Assembly: GCA_945787505.1 (NCBI GenBank)
Contig: CALZHC010000005.1
Coordinates: 1 to 50,949 of the forward strand
Source: an uncultured Alistipes sp.
GTDB taxonomy: Bacteria; Bacteroidota; Bacteroidia; Bacteroidales; UBA932
Direction: 5' to 3'
DNA: 50,949 nucleotides
The stretch's first letter is position 1. Each line of letters opens with the position of its first letter. Shown here in pieces: positions 32,252 to 40,560 of the stretch. The notes beneath the pieces were generated by a model. It did not search any database and was not told the DNA's origin. It saw nothing but the letters and a program-made list of their open reading frames with translations. The position numbers were made by a program, and so were the translations under genes.

Positions 32252-33463
32252 ATGATAGTACTTGTATTTAACTGCGGTAGTTCTTCATTGAAGTATCAGG
32301 TTCTTGACATGGCAGGAGAAAATGACTATACTCTTCTGGCCAAAGGTCTTGTTGAGAGAATTGGACTTGAACGCGGAGATATTACCCACAAACCTTCTGG
32401 TAAAACCAAAGTCGAGATCAGCAAACCCATACCTGACCATACAGTAGGTATCCGTTCCGTGCTCGATCTTCTCACAGACCCTGTTTCAGGTGTCCTCAAA
32501 TCATTGGATGAAATTCAGGCAGTCGGACACAGGGTTGCCCATGGTGGTGAAACATTCCCCCAATCTACGATTGTAGATGATCAGGCAATCAAGGGAATCG
32601 AAGCTCTTTGTGAGCTCGCACCTCTTCATAATCCGGCTAACCTATTGGGTATCAAAGCTGTAAAGGAGCTGCTTCCTACAGTTCCCCAAGTGGCAGTATT
32701 TGATACATCTTTCCATCAGACTATGCCTGACTATGCCTATATGTACGCAATCCCCTATGAATGTTATGAAGAGTTCAAGATCCGCCGCTACGGATTCCAC
32801 GGAACTTCCCATAAGTTCGTTGCCAACAAGGCATGCGACATCCTCGGAATGGATATCAACAACTCTAAAATCGTGACCTGCCACCTTGGAAACGGTGGTT
32901 CGGTGACAGCTGTCCTCAACGGTAAGTCAGTAGATACTTCAATGGGATTCACCCCTGTGGAAGGAGTTGAAATGGGTACACGTTGCGGCAATATCGATGC
33001 CGGTGTAGTTACTTATCTGCAGAACAAGCTCAATCTCGATGCTGACGGAGTCAACACATACCTTAATAAGAAGAGCGGTTTCCTCGGTGTATCCGGTGTA
33101 TCTTCAGACTGCAGGGATATTGTGGATGCTGCCGAACATGGTAATTACCGTGCAAACCTCTCTCTCGAAGTATTCTACCATAGTGTAAGAAAATACATAG
33201 GTGCATACAGTGCCGTGATGGGAGGTCTTGACGCAATCGTATTTACAGGCGGTATTGGCGAAAATGATGCTCCTGCAAGAGAAGAAATCTGCAAGACTTT
33301 CGGCTACCTTGGTGTTGAATTCGATTCACAGGCAAATAGCAGCGTCAGAGGAGAAGACAAGTTAATCTCTACACCTTCTTCTAAGGTCAAGGTGCTGACA
33401 CTCACCACAAACGAAGAGTTGGTTATTGCTCGTGACACCATGAACCTTGTATGTAACAAATAA
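32252..33463 (+). CDS. ackA: Acetate kinase
   Basis: Interconverts acetyl phosphate + ADP and acetate + ATP; substrate-level phosphorylation in fermentation. 403 residues, family length. Signatures: VFNCGSSSLKYQV at the N-terminus, GHRVAHGGE, VFDTSFHQTMPDYAYMYAIP, RRYGFHGTSHKFV, and GFTPVEGVEMGTRCGNIDAG; all typical for AckA. Instead of the usual phosphate acetyltransferase partner, ptb and buk follow (27- and 15-base gaps). Confidence 0.96.
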   Translation: MIVLVFNCGSSSLKYQVLDMAGENDYTLLAKGLVERIGLERGDITHKPSGKTKVEISKPIPDHTVGIRSVLDLLTDPVSGVLKSLDEIQAVGHRVAHGGETFPQSTIVDDQAIKGIEALCELAPLHNPANLLGIKAVKELLPTVPQVAVFDTSFHQTMPDYAYMYAIPYECYEEFKIRRYGFHGTSHKFVANKACDILGMDINNSKIVTCHLGNGGSVTAVLNGKSVDTSMGFTPVEGVEMGTRCGNIDAGVVTYLQNKLNLDADGVNTYLNKKSGFLGVSGVSSDCRDIVDAAEHGNYRANLSLEVFYHSVRKYIGAYSAVMGGLDAIVFTGGIGENDAPAREEICKTFGYLGVEFDSQANSSVRGEDKLISTPSSKVKVLTLTTNEELVIARDTMNLVCNK

Positions 33464-33490
33464 TAGTTCAAATATTTATTCAGACAGAAA

Positions 33491-34396
33491 ATGATTACAA
33501 ATTTCTCACAAATTTTCGAACTGCTCCGTTCGAAATCAAAAAAACGTCTCGTAGCTGCTTGGGCAGTTGACGATCACACAATCACTGCTGCATATAAAGC
33601 AGTTGAACTCGGTATTGTTGAAGCGACCCTCGTAGGCGACAGCAACAGAATCAAAGCTGTATGCGAAGCTGAGAAGATCGATCCTGCTAAATTTACCATT
33701 GTTCACAATGATAACGAACTCAAATCAATCGCTCAGGCTGTTGAAATGGTAAGAGAAGGTCAGGGTGATATCCTTATGAAGGGTCTCTGCTCTACTGATA
33801 AATATATGAGAGGAATTCTCAACAAGGAAAAGGGTCTGCTCCCTCCTAAGGCTGTTTTGAGCCACGTTTGTGTTCTTGCCAACCCTAACTATCACAAACT
33901 CGTTGTTTTGGGTGACATGGCAGTAATCCCCGCTCCAGATCTTAACCAGAAGGTAGCCATTACCAAGTATCTTGTTAATACCGCAAAAGCTCTTCAGATT
34001 GACAATCCTAAGGTTGCCATCCTTGCTGCAACAGAACAGATGCTTCCCGGTATGCAGGCATGTGTAGATGCAGCTATCATCTCTAAGATGATCGAACGTG
34101 GACAGATTCCCGGATGCGTAGGTGACGGTCCTCTCGCACTTGATGTGGCTATCTCTAAAGAAGCTGCTTCAATCAAGAAACTTACCAGCCCCGTTGCAGG
34201 TGATGCAGACTGTCTCGTATTCCCCAACATCGAATCTGCAAACGTATTCTATAAGGTTAACTCTCAGATGTGCAAAGGCGTTGACCAGGCTGCTATCGTA
34301 GCAGGTGCAATGGCTCCTTGTGTCCTCTCTTCAAGAGCAGACAGCATCGAAACCAAACTTAATTCAATTGCTCTTGCAGCCCTCACAGCAAAATAA
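33491..34396 (+). CDS. ptb: Phosphate butyryltransferase
   Basis: Converts butyryl-CoA (or related acyl-CoA) plus phosphate to acyl phosphate. 301 residues of the PTA/PTB superfamily: GDILMKGLCSTDKYMRGIL, HVCVLANPNYHKLVVLGDMAVIPAPDLNQK, VGDGPLALDVAIS, and AIVAGAMAPCVLSSRAD. The length and these motifs fit Ptb better than Pta. Its position between two acyl kinases suggests it may feed both. Chain-length preference (butyrate, isobutyrate, isovalerate) cannot be read from sequence. Confidence 0.9.
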   Translation: MITNFSQIFELLRSKSKKRLVAAWAVDDHTITAAYKAVELGIVEATLVGDSNRIKAVCEAEKIDPAKFTIVHNDNELKSIAQAVEMVREGQGDILMKGLCSTDKYMRGILNKEKGLLPPKAVLSHVCVLANPNYHKLVVLGDMAVIPAPDLNQKVAITKYLVNTAKALQIDNPKVAILAATEQMLPGMQACVDAAIISKMIERGQIPGCVGDGPLALDVAISKEAASIKKLTSPVAGDADCLVFPNIESANVFYKVNSQMCKGVDQAAIVAGAMAPCVLSSRADSIETKLNSIALAALTAK

Positions 34397-34411
34397 TTAC
34401 AGAAAATAGAC

Positions 34412-35476
34412 ATGGCATACATTTTAGCGATCAACCCAGGATCTACCTCAACCAAAATAGCTCTTTTTGACGGAGCAAAAGAGGTTTTTACAAAGACTCT
34501 CAGACACTCTACAGAAGAGATTTCACGTTTTGAGAAGGTTATTGATCAGTACGAGTTCCGCAAAGATGCAATCCTCACCGCTCTGGAAGAAAACGGCGTG
34601 AAAGTAGAACAGCTTGAAGTTATCGTCGGACGCGGTGGTCTTCTCAGACCTATCTCTTCAGGTGTTTATGCTGTTAACGATGCAATGGTCGAAGACCTCA
34701 AGTCTGCCCAGTATGGAGAGCATGCAAGTAACCTTGGTGGTATAATTGCACGTGAAATCGGAAAAGTGATTGGCAAGCCTGCTTATATTGCAGATCCCGT
34801 TGTTGTGGACGAACTCAGTGACATCGCTCGCGTGAGCGGTCACCCCGTTTTCCCTCACCTTTCCATTTTCCATGCTCTCAACCACAAGGCAACTGCCAAG
34901 AATTACGCACGCGAAATCGGTAAAAGATATGAGGACCTCAACCTCGTTGTTGCCCACTTGGGAGGCGGAGTTTCAGTGGCTGCTCATGAAAAAGGCAAAG
35001 TAGTCGATGTAAACAATGCGTTGATGGGTGACGGTCCATTCAGCCCCGAACGTACCGGTACTGTAAGTGCAATGCAGATGATAGATGCTTGCTTCAGCGG
35101 TAAATATACCAAAGATGAACTTAAGAAGATGATCAATGGTAAGGGAGGTCTTACAGTTCTTCTTGGAACTAATAACTTCAAGGATGTCGATGACCGTGTC
35201 GCTGCCGGAGATGAAAGAGCAAAACTAGTTTCAGATGCTTTTGTCTACAATGTCGGCAAGGCAATCGGAGGAATGGCTGCTGCAATGAGCGGTAAGGTGG
35301 ATGCTATCCTGGTTACAGGAGGTATCGCTTATGGCAAGCTCATCATGAAACAGCTTGAAGAACAGGTTAAGTTCATCGCTCCCGTCAAGATTTATCCCGG
35401 AGAAGATGAAATGGCTGCTTTGGCCTCAAATGCACTTGCTGTTCTGGAAGGACGTGAAGCTGTCAAGACTTACTAG
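34412..35476 (+). CDS. buk: Butyrate kinase (or branched-chain fatty acid kinase)
   Basis: Makes ATP from butyryl phosphate. 354 residues; ASKHA fold with ILAINPGSTSTKIALF at the N-terminus, VGRGGLLRPISSGVY, HPVFPHLSIFHALNHKATAKNYA, LVVAHLGGGVSVAAHEKGKVVDVNNAL and GDGPFSPERTGTV. These identify Buk rather than AckA. With ptb 15 bases upstream the pair forms a classical acyl-CoA to acid route. A very strong terminator follows at 35499. Confidence 0.93.
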   Translation: MAYILAINPGSTSTKIALFDGAKEVFTKTLRHSTEEISRFEKVIDQYEFRKDAILTALEENGVKVEQLEVIVGRGGLLRPISSGVYAVNDAMVEDLKSAQYGEHASNLGGIIAREIGKVIGKPAYIADPVVVDELSDIARVSGHPVFPHLSIFHALNHKATAKNYAREIGKRYEDLNLVVAHLGGGVSVAAHEKGKVVDVNNALMGDGPFSPERTGTVSAMQMIDACFSGKYTKDELKKMINGKGGLTVLLGTNNFKDVDDRVAAGDERAKLVSDAFVYNVGKAIGGMAAAMSGKVDAILVTGGIAYGKLIMKQLEEQVKFIAPVKIYPGEDEMAALASNALAVLEGREAVKTY

Positions 35477-35498
35477 TAAGTAACATACTTTTTATACG

Positions 35499-35547
35499 GA
35501 CAGTGCGATGTACCTGCTTTTAGCAGACATTGCACTGTCTCTTTTTT
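35499..35547 (+). terminator. Terminator of ackA-ptb-buk
   Basis: A 13-bp stem (35499-35511 with 35527-35539, one G-T pair), a 2-base bulge and a further 5-bp stem CTGCT/AGCAG, then CTTTTTTG. Confidence 0.85.
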
Positions 35548-35557
35548 GCTATATTTG
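35530..35557 (+). promoter_or_regulatory. Promoter of the MATE transporter gene
   Basis: TTG at 35530-35532, 17 bases, TATATTTG at 35550-35557; the ATG is at 35579. The -33 element overlaps the preceding terminator. Confidence 0.5.
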
Positions 35558-35578
35558 CACCCTGTTAAATTTTTTATG

Positions 35579-36934
35579 ATGAGTAGTACGGGTGCACCTG
35601 TTGAGTTGGGTACGGAAAAAGTATCCAAATTGTTGATGCAGTATTCACTGCCTGCGATTATTGCCATGACCGCATCTTCACTGTATAATATGGTCGATGC
35701 CATATTTATCGGTCAAGGTGTAGGTCCCCTTGCCATTTCAGGTCTCGCGGTGACATTCCCCTTCATGAACCTTTCAACAGCTTTTGGTACACTTGTCGGT
35801 GTGGGTGCATCTACCATTGCTTCTATGCTTTTAGGCCAGCGTAACTATACCATGGCCAGAAAGGTTCTTGGAAATGTAGTAGTCCTGAACGGAATAATCG
35901 GTATGCTGTTTACAGTAATATCTTTGATATTCATAGATCCGATTCTCTATTTTTTCGGTGCCAGTGAAAATACGCTTCCCTATGCAAAGCAGTATATGGA
36001 GATAATTCTGCTGGCCAATGTGATTACACATATATATTTCGGTCTTAACTCTTTGTTGCGTTCATCAGGCCATCCGAAAATGGCGATGGCTGCCACTATT
36101 CTCACTGTGGCGCTAAATGCAATCCTCGACCCACTATTCATATTTGTTTTGAATATGGGAATCAGGGGGGCGGCTATAGCTACTGTGATAGCACAGTGTG
36201 TATCTCTTGTATGGCTGGTAATATTATTTTCAAATAAGAGAGAGGTTATCCATTTCGGCAAAGGAGTCTTTAAGCTGGATAAGAGAATTGTCAAGGATTC
36301 TTTTATTATTGGAATGGCGCCTTTCCTTATGAATTTTGTCTCATGTTTTGTAGTGATATTCATTAATATGAGACTAAAGGAGTTCGGTGGTGACCTGGCT
36401 ATAGGAGCTTACGGGATAGTGAACCGTATCGTTTTTGTCTTCATTATGATAGTGATGGGATTTACTCAAGGAATGCAGCCCATCGTCGGCTATAACTATG
36501 GGGCAAGAAATATTCCGAGAGTCTTTAAGGCTCTGAAATATACCATGGTGAATGCTACATTGGTGATGACATTCGGTTTTCTTCTCTGCGAAATTTTCCC
36601 TTCTGCTGTAGTTTCGTTATTTACCACGGACCCTACGCTTTCGGAAATCTCTGAGGCAGGTCTGCGCAAGATAGTGCTCGCTTTTCCGCTGGTTGCCTCT
36701 TCTATGGTAATTGGTCACTTCTTCCAGAGTATAGGAAAGCCTAAGAGGGCAATATTCCTCTCTCTCTCCCGACAGCTGATTTTTCTGATTCCATGTATGT
36801 GGATTGTTCCAGGCATAATAGGAATCAAAGGTGTCTGGTATAGTTTCCCGATATCCGACCTTTTGGCAAGTATCACAGCCTTTATTCTTATACTGCAATT
36901 TATTAACCACTATCGTAAGACAAATGAACTCTGA
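35579..36934 (+). CDS. MATE family efflux transporter
   Basis: 451 residues with twelve predicted transmembrane helices. LLMQYSLPAIIAMTASSLYNMVDAIFIGQGVGPLAISGLAVTFPF is the typical first MATE helix pair, with the second repeat at GAYGIVNRIVFVFIMIVMGFTQGMQPIVGYNYGARN. Cation-driven export of drugs or metabolites; substrate unknown. The ATG at 35579 (alternatively 35576) follows the promoter. It overlaps the next gene by 11 bases. Confidence 0.92.
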   Translation: MSSTGAPVELGTEKVSKLLMQYSLPAIIAMTASSLYNMVDAIFIGQGVGPLAISGLAVTFPFMNLSTAFGTLVGVGASTIASMLLGQRNYTMARKVLGNVVVLNGIIGMLFTVISLIFIDPILYFFGASENTLPYAKQYMEIILLANVITHIYFGLNSLLRSSGHPKMAMAATILTVALNAILDPLFIFVLNMGIRGAAIATVIAQCVSLVWLVILFSNKREVIHFGKGVFKLDKRIVKDSFIIGMAPFLMNFVSCFVVIFINMRLKEFGGDLAIGAYGIVNRIVFVFIMIVMGFTQGMQPIVGYNYGARNIPRVFKALKYTMVNATLVMTFGFLLCEIFPSAVVSLFTTDPTLSEISEAGLRKIVLAFPLVASSMVIGHFFQSIGKPKRAIFLSLSRQLIFLIPCMWIVPGIIGIKGVWYSFPISDLLASITAFILILQFINHYRKTNEL

Positions 36935-37553
36935 TATTTTTACAGTATGTATCGGTCGACAGTTGGGTAGCGGTGGACGAGATATAGCATCCATCGTTGC
37001 CAAAGAGCTTGGAATCTCGTTTTATGACAAAGAAATTATATTCGAAGCTGCGCGTCAGAGCGGTCTGGATCCGGATTTTCTTGAAAAAAAGGATGAAAAA
37101 CACTTACTCTCTGTCTCTAACGGCCTGCTTTCTCTGGCTTTTGGTGCATCTTTCTATCACTGTGAGGATTTCAACTGCATAAATCAGGATGCGCTCTTCA
37201 AAATCCAGAGTGATACCATAGCACAGCTGGCTTCACAGGGTTCGGCTGTCTTTGTGGGCAGATGTGCCGATTATATTCTCAGGGATAGAGAAAGGGTACT
37301 CTCTATCTTTGTCAATGCTGATATGGACGATCGTATCGCACGGATTATGAAAAAGAATAATCTTTCCGCAGATGAGGCTGCCGAGCAGTTAAGGAAGACT
37401 GACAAGGCCAGAGCAGATTACTATAATTATTACACATTCAAAAAGTGGGGTTATCCCTCTTCATACGATGTCCTTTTGAATTCGTCCAGACTTGGTGGAG
37501 TGGAAGCTACAGCTGCAAAGATAGTGGAGATGTGTAAGGATTATTTCCTATAG
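36924..37553 (+). CDS. Cytidylate kinase-like family protein
   Basis: 209 residues. GRQLGSGGRDIASIVAKELGISFYDKEII is the P-loop region of the 'cytidylate kinase-like' family (distinct from Cmk; no CMP-binding insert), and VFVGRCADYIL, VNADMDDRIARIMKK, KTDKARADYYNYYTFKKWG and YDVLLNSSRLG follow in family order. The true substrate is uncertain. Start at 36924 is preferred to the longer frame, which would overlap the MATE gene by about 100 bases. It ends one base before the convergent epimerase stop. Confidence 0.85.
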   Translation: MNSDIFTVCIGRQLGSGGRDIASIVAKELGISFYDKEIIFEAARQSGLDPDFLEKKDEKHLLSVSNGLLSLAFGASFYHCEDFNCINQDALFKIQSDTIAQLASQGSAVFVGRCADYILRDRERVLSIFVNADMDDRIARIMKKNNLSADEAAEQLRKTDKARADYYNYYTFKKWGYPSSYDVLLNSSRLGGVEATAAKIVEMCKDYFL

Positions 37554-37554
37554 T

Positions 37555-39000
37555 CTATTTTCTGTAGACCTGAGCGAAAAATTTGTTCTTTTCTGCTATC
37601 TCATCAAAGTGCCACTCCTTGCGTCCCTCTTCCCAGGCAGGCAGACAGTCAGGGCACCAATGCCCGCCCTTGATAACCGAGTTCGGGGTCATTTTGAAGC
37701 GGTGTCCGCGACTGCATTCCCATTCAAGCGGAGTGAAGAGGTCTCCCTCTGTCATCGATTCACTGATAAGTTTTCCACCGCGGAAGGCTGCAGCTTCGCG
37801 CATATCTTCTATTCCAAGTCGGTTGTCCGGCTTGCTCTCATCATATCCGTGTGAATGCCTTACTGGCTTGTTCTCAGGAATGAGAACTTTGAAGCCTCCT
37901 TTCCATGAAGGAATTGCTTTCCATTGTTCCAGAGAACCGAAATGCGCGTCGATTCTGGCTGTATTGTTGTTCTTTATCCAATAGAGTGTCCCGAGTGGAT
38001 TGGATGAACAGACATGTCTCATAAATGCCTTTATCAGAAAGGCAGGAGCAATGGGTGCAAGTGAAAAGTACCATGGAAGTTCTCTTTTCATCTTCTTGAA
38101 ATACTCCTTGCAGTGGATATTGTCCCTAAAGTGGAGCAGCTCCTCCAATCTGTCGCTATCTTCATACCATTCACCGTGGAAATTTCTTGTGGCGAACCAG
38201 TTAGGCTCAAATACCTTTTCTACTCCAGGACAGTTTATGGTTTTGAGCAGAAGATCTTCGAATTGGTAGTTGGTCAGCCTATATGAGGGACCGCTGCTCA
38301 GATTGTAGAATCCTCTCCAGAACTCTTGAGGAACCCAATCTTCGCATACATTTGCTACCACTCTTCCTGAATCTTCTACAGTACTCCATTCAAGAACACC
38401 GTTCAGTGGGACATGATATGTAATCGGATCATCAGCCTTTTTGAGCAATTCAGGGTAGAGCATTCCGCTCTGACGGATAGATGCCCACTTTTTCAGGCCT
38501 GATTCGGCAAATACCAGCTCTGATACGACCTTTGAGACTGAGTACCAATCGAAGATGCTTGTATAGATAGGATCTCCAGAGCGTCCCCAATGGTAGGGCT
38601 GTCTATGATCGCCAAGCTGAGCCACAGAACCGATATATAGAACCCCTACAGAGTCGGGATGGGGCTGCGCCTTGACTGCCTTTACTATATATTCTGCAGA
38701 TCGGATATTGACCTTCATGGTCTTTTCCGGATAGAGATCTGCTGCGGGTGAGACCATTCCTCCTAAATGAAGAACGAAGTCGGAGCCGTTTACCCCTTTG
38801 AGGATATCTTCGTATACTGTCAGGTCCCCCCAGATAACCTCCAATGCTGGATTATCGAGAAAAGGTCGGAGTTTCTTCTTGTTCTTTGTGCTTGGCCTTG
38901 CCAGAATTTTAAGTTTGAATCTGTCACTTCTTGAGAGAATCTCTTTCATTGCAGAGAATCCCATATTGCCCGTTGCACCTGTTAGGAAGATTGTTTTCAT
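37555..39000 (-). CDS. NAD-dependent epimerase/dehydratase with C-terminal zinc-finger-like domain
   Basis: 481 residues, long for the family. Residues 1-~330 are an extended short-chain dehydrogenase: TGATGNMG (7-14), GDLTVYEDI, IGSVAQLGDH and catalytic Tyr153/Lys157 in YSVSK. Residues ~397-457 read like a treble-clef zinc finger of the DUF4379-like kind: AAFRGGKLIS, then Cys429-x3-His433, and WCPDC with Cys449 and Cys452. This finger normally occurs in nuclease- or DNA-related proteins, so the fusion is unusual. It is the last of four genes on the minus strand (nrnA, two lipoproteins, this gene). Substrate unknown. Confidence 0.82.
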   Translation of the reverse strand: MKTIFLTGATGNMGFSAMKEILSRSDRFKLKILARPSTKNKKKLRPFLDNPALEVIWGDLTVYEDILKGVNGSDFVLHLGGMVSPAADLYPEKTMKVNIRSAEYIVKAVKAQPHPDSVGVLYIGSVAQLGDHRQPYHWGRSGDPIYTSIFDWYSVSKVVSELVFAESGLKKWASIRQSGMLYPELLKKADDPITYHVPLNGVLEWSTVEDSGRVVANVCEDWVPQEFWRGFYNLSSGPSYRLTNYQFEDLLLKTINCPGVEKVFEPNWFATRNFHGEWYEDSDRLEELLHFRDNIHCKEYFKKMKRELPWYFSLAPIAPAFLIKAFMRHVCSSNPLGTLYWIKNNNTARIDAHFGSLEQWKAIPSWKGGFKVLIPENKPVRHSHGYDESKPDNRLGIEDMREAAAFRGGKLISESMTEGDLFTPLEWECSRGHRFKMTPNSVIKGGHWCPDCLPAWEEGRKEWHFDEIAEKNKFFAQVYRK

Positions 39001-39012
39001 TTAGGAGATTGC

Positions 39013-39987
39013 TTATTCAAGTTCGTAGATGTAGAGTTCGAAGCAGAGAGGCATGTATCCTGGAATCTTATCCTTGCCTTCTGTACCGTATCCGAGCTCT
39101 GACCAGAAAAATGTAGTGGCCCGCTCTCCTAACTTCATGTTGAATAAAGCCTTATTGAATCCTTTAACAAATGAGTTCTTCTCCAGGACTGTGTTCCAAT
39201 CATTGCTGTACTTGAACGTAAGAGGCTCGTAGTTCTCATCCGAACCTGTGTAGATTCTGTGCCTCTTAGCAGTGTCGGGTATATTGGTGTCGAAAACTTT
39301 GCCGTCAAGGTACCTTCCTACATACCTTACGCTATATGATGTTTCATTGGCAAGGGTGTCGGTGGAAATCTTATTTCTATAGAAATAGAAACCGTATGAC
39401 AATGAGTCAATTTTCGACAATCCTTTTTTAGAATACTCCTCCAATTGGTCAATCTCATATTTCTTGATATCAGGAACAACTTTCCTAACATATATGTCGT
39501 AGATTTTGGTGGAACCGTCACTGTCATATATGGTATTTTCTGTTTCCACATCTAAAAGCCATGCGGGGATGACTGCCTTGACATGTCCGCCCTCTTTCAG
39601 ACCTGTGAGTATTTCGCGCACTCCGGCCTTAGTGTCAGGCAAGTACCATATTTGAGGACCGTAAAAGTCCGAGTTGGAGAAGGCTCCAAGCTGTCTTGCC
39701 GTCTCTTCAGAAGTGTACGATACGTAAGTCCCGTTGAGGTAGGTGATATCGTAGTCAAGCAGGACATACGATGAGTCTTTGATTTGGGCTCCTGAACCTT
39801 CGCTTCTGTCAACAACATAGAGTCCCGATTCAGTCGGAGTGCATCCAGGGTAATTGAGTTCTATATATGCCCTTAGAATGCGTTCCTGAACAGACTGTGG
39901 GTCTTCATCTGTCTCTTTGGAACATGATAGGAGTGTGGTCAGTGTAAGTAAAGCAAGGGTAGCTCTCGCCACAGTAGTGTATTTCAT
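39013..39987 (-). CDS. FKBP-type peptidyl-prolyl isomerase lipoprotein
   Basis: 324 residues with a lipoprotein signal (lipobox LLSC, Cys22). Two FKBP-like modules can be traced: residues ~58-170 (ESGLYVVDRSEGSGAQIKDSSYVLLDY ... GLKEGGHVKAVIPAWLL ... IYDIYVRKV) and ~215-324 (YSVRYVGRYLDGKVFDTNI ... FVKGFNKALFNMKLGERATTFFWSELGYGTEG ... PLCFELYIYELE). Several FKBP active-site aromatic residues are replaced, so isomerase activity is uncertain. Likely a periplasmic chaperone. Next to a second, shorter FKBP-like lipoprotein. Confidence 0.8.
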   Translation of the reverse strand: MKYTTVARATLALLTLTTLLSCSKETDEDPQSVQERILRAYIELNYPGCTPTESGLYVVDRSEGSGAQIKDSSYVLLDYDITYLNGTYVSYTSEETARQLGAFSNSDFYGPQIWYLPDTKAGVREILTGLKEGGHVKAVIPAWLLDVETENTIYDSDGSTKIYDIYVRKVVPDIKKYEIDQLEEYSKKGLSKIDSLSYGFYFYRNKISTDTLANETSYSVRYVGRYLDGKVFDTNIPDTAKRHRIYTGSDENYEPLTFKYSNDWNTVLEKNSFVKGFNKALFNMKLGERATTFFWSELGYGTEGKDKIPGYMPLCFELYIYELE

Positions 39988-39996
39988 ATCTAATTA

Positions 39997-40545
39997 CTAG
40001 TTTTTCTTGATGATTCTGTCAATCCATACCTCATATAACAAGGCAGATAGTTTGGGAATATTGTATATGGCATCGTTGCCGAAACCGTATTTGGCTGAGA
40101 ATAGAATTATGGAATGCTCACCCTCCCTTACGCCTGAAAGGCCATTCTCAAGCCCCTCCACGAATACCCCTTGATTATATTGTACGATAAGGGGGGAAAA
40201 GTCAGCATCTGTCAGGGAAAATTTTGCGCTCTCTGCAACGCTTTGCACATTGGTGGCAAATAGTGCAGTGGGGGAGCCGTTGAATACATAACCGGCATAG
40301 AAGAGATAAAGAGTATCTCCGTATTCGAGTATTTTGGCACTTGCGGACGAATCTATTATGACTCTGTTGGAGCCGTTGTTGCGGATGACACTGTCATCAG
40401 GGAACTTCCCCTGAAGGTATTTTTCTATTGCACTTTCCTGATTGGCATAGACCAGCTCCCGCTCCTCTTTGGCACAGCCTGCCACAGAGCACAGAATGAG
40501 AGCCAAAGCGGCAATCGCAACAGTCATGTTAATGTGTCTGCTCAT
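39997..40545 (-). CDS. FKBP-like lipoprotein
   Basis: 182 residues, lipobox VAGC (Cys24). One FKBP-like domain: GDTLYLFYAGYVFNGSPTALFATN, VEGLENGLSGVREGEHSIILFSAKYGFGNDAIYNIPKLSALLYEVWI. The pattern (VxGLxxGL, GExxxIxxSAxYGFG) is that of FKBP PPIases, as in gliding-motility lipoprotein GldI-like proteins of Bacteroidetes; I do not claim gliding. It lies between nrnA (15-base gap) and the two-domain FKBP gene (9-base gap). Confidence 0.8.
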   Translation of the reverse strand: MSRHINMTVAIAALALILCSVAGCAKEERELVYANQESAIEKYLQGKFPDDSVIRNNGSNRVIIDSSASAKILEYGDTLYLFYAGYVFNGSPTALFATNVQSVAESAKFSLTDADFSPLIVQYNQGVFVEGLENGLSGVREGEHSIILFSAKYGFGNDAIYNIPKLSALLYEVWIDRIIKKN

Positions 40546-40560
40546 TTTTCTCTTTTTTCT

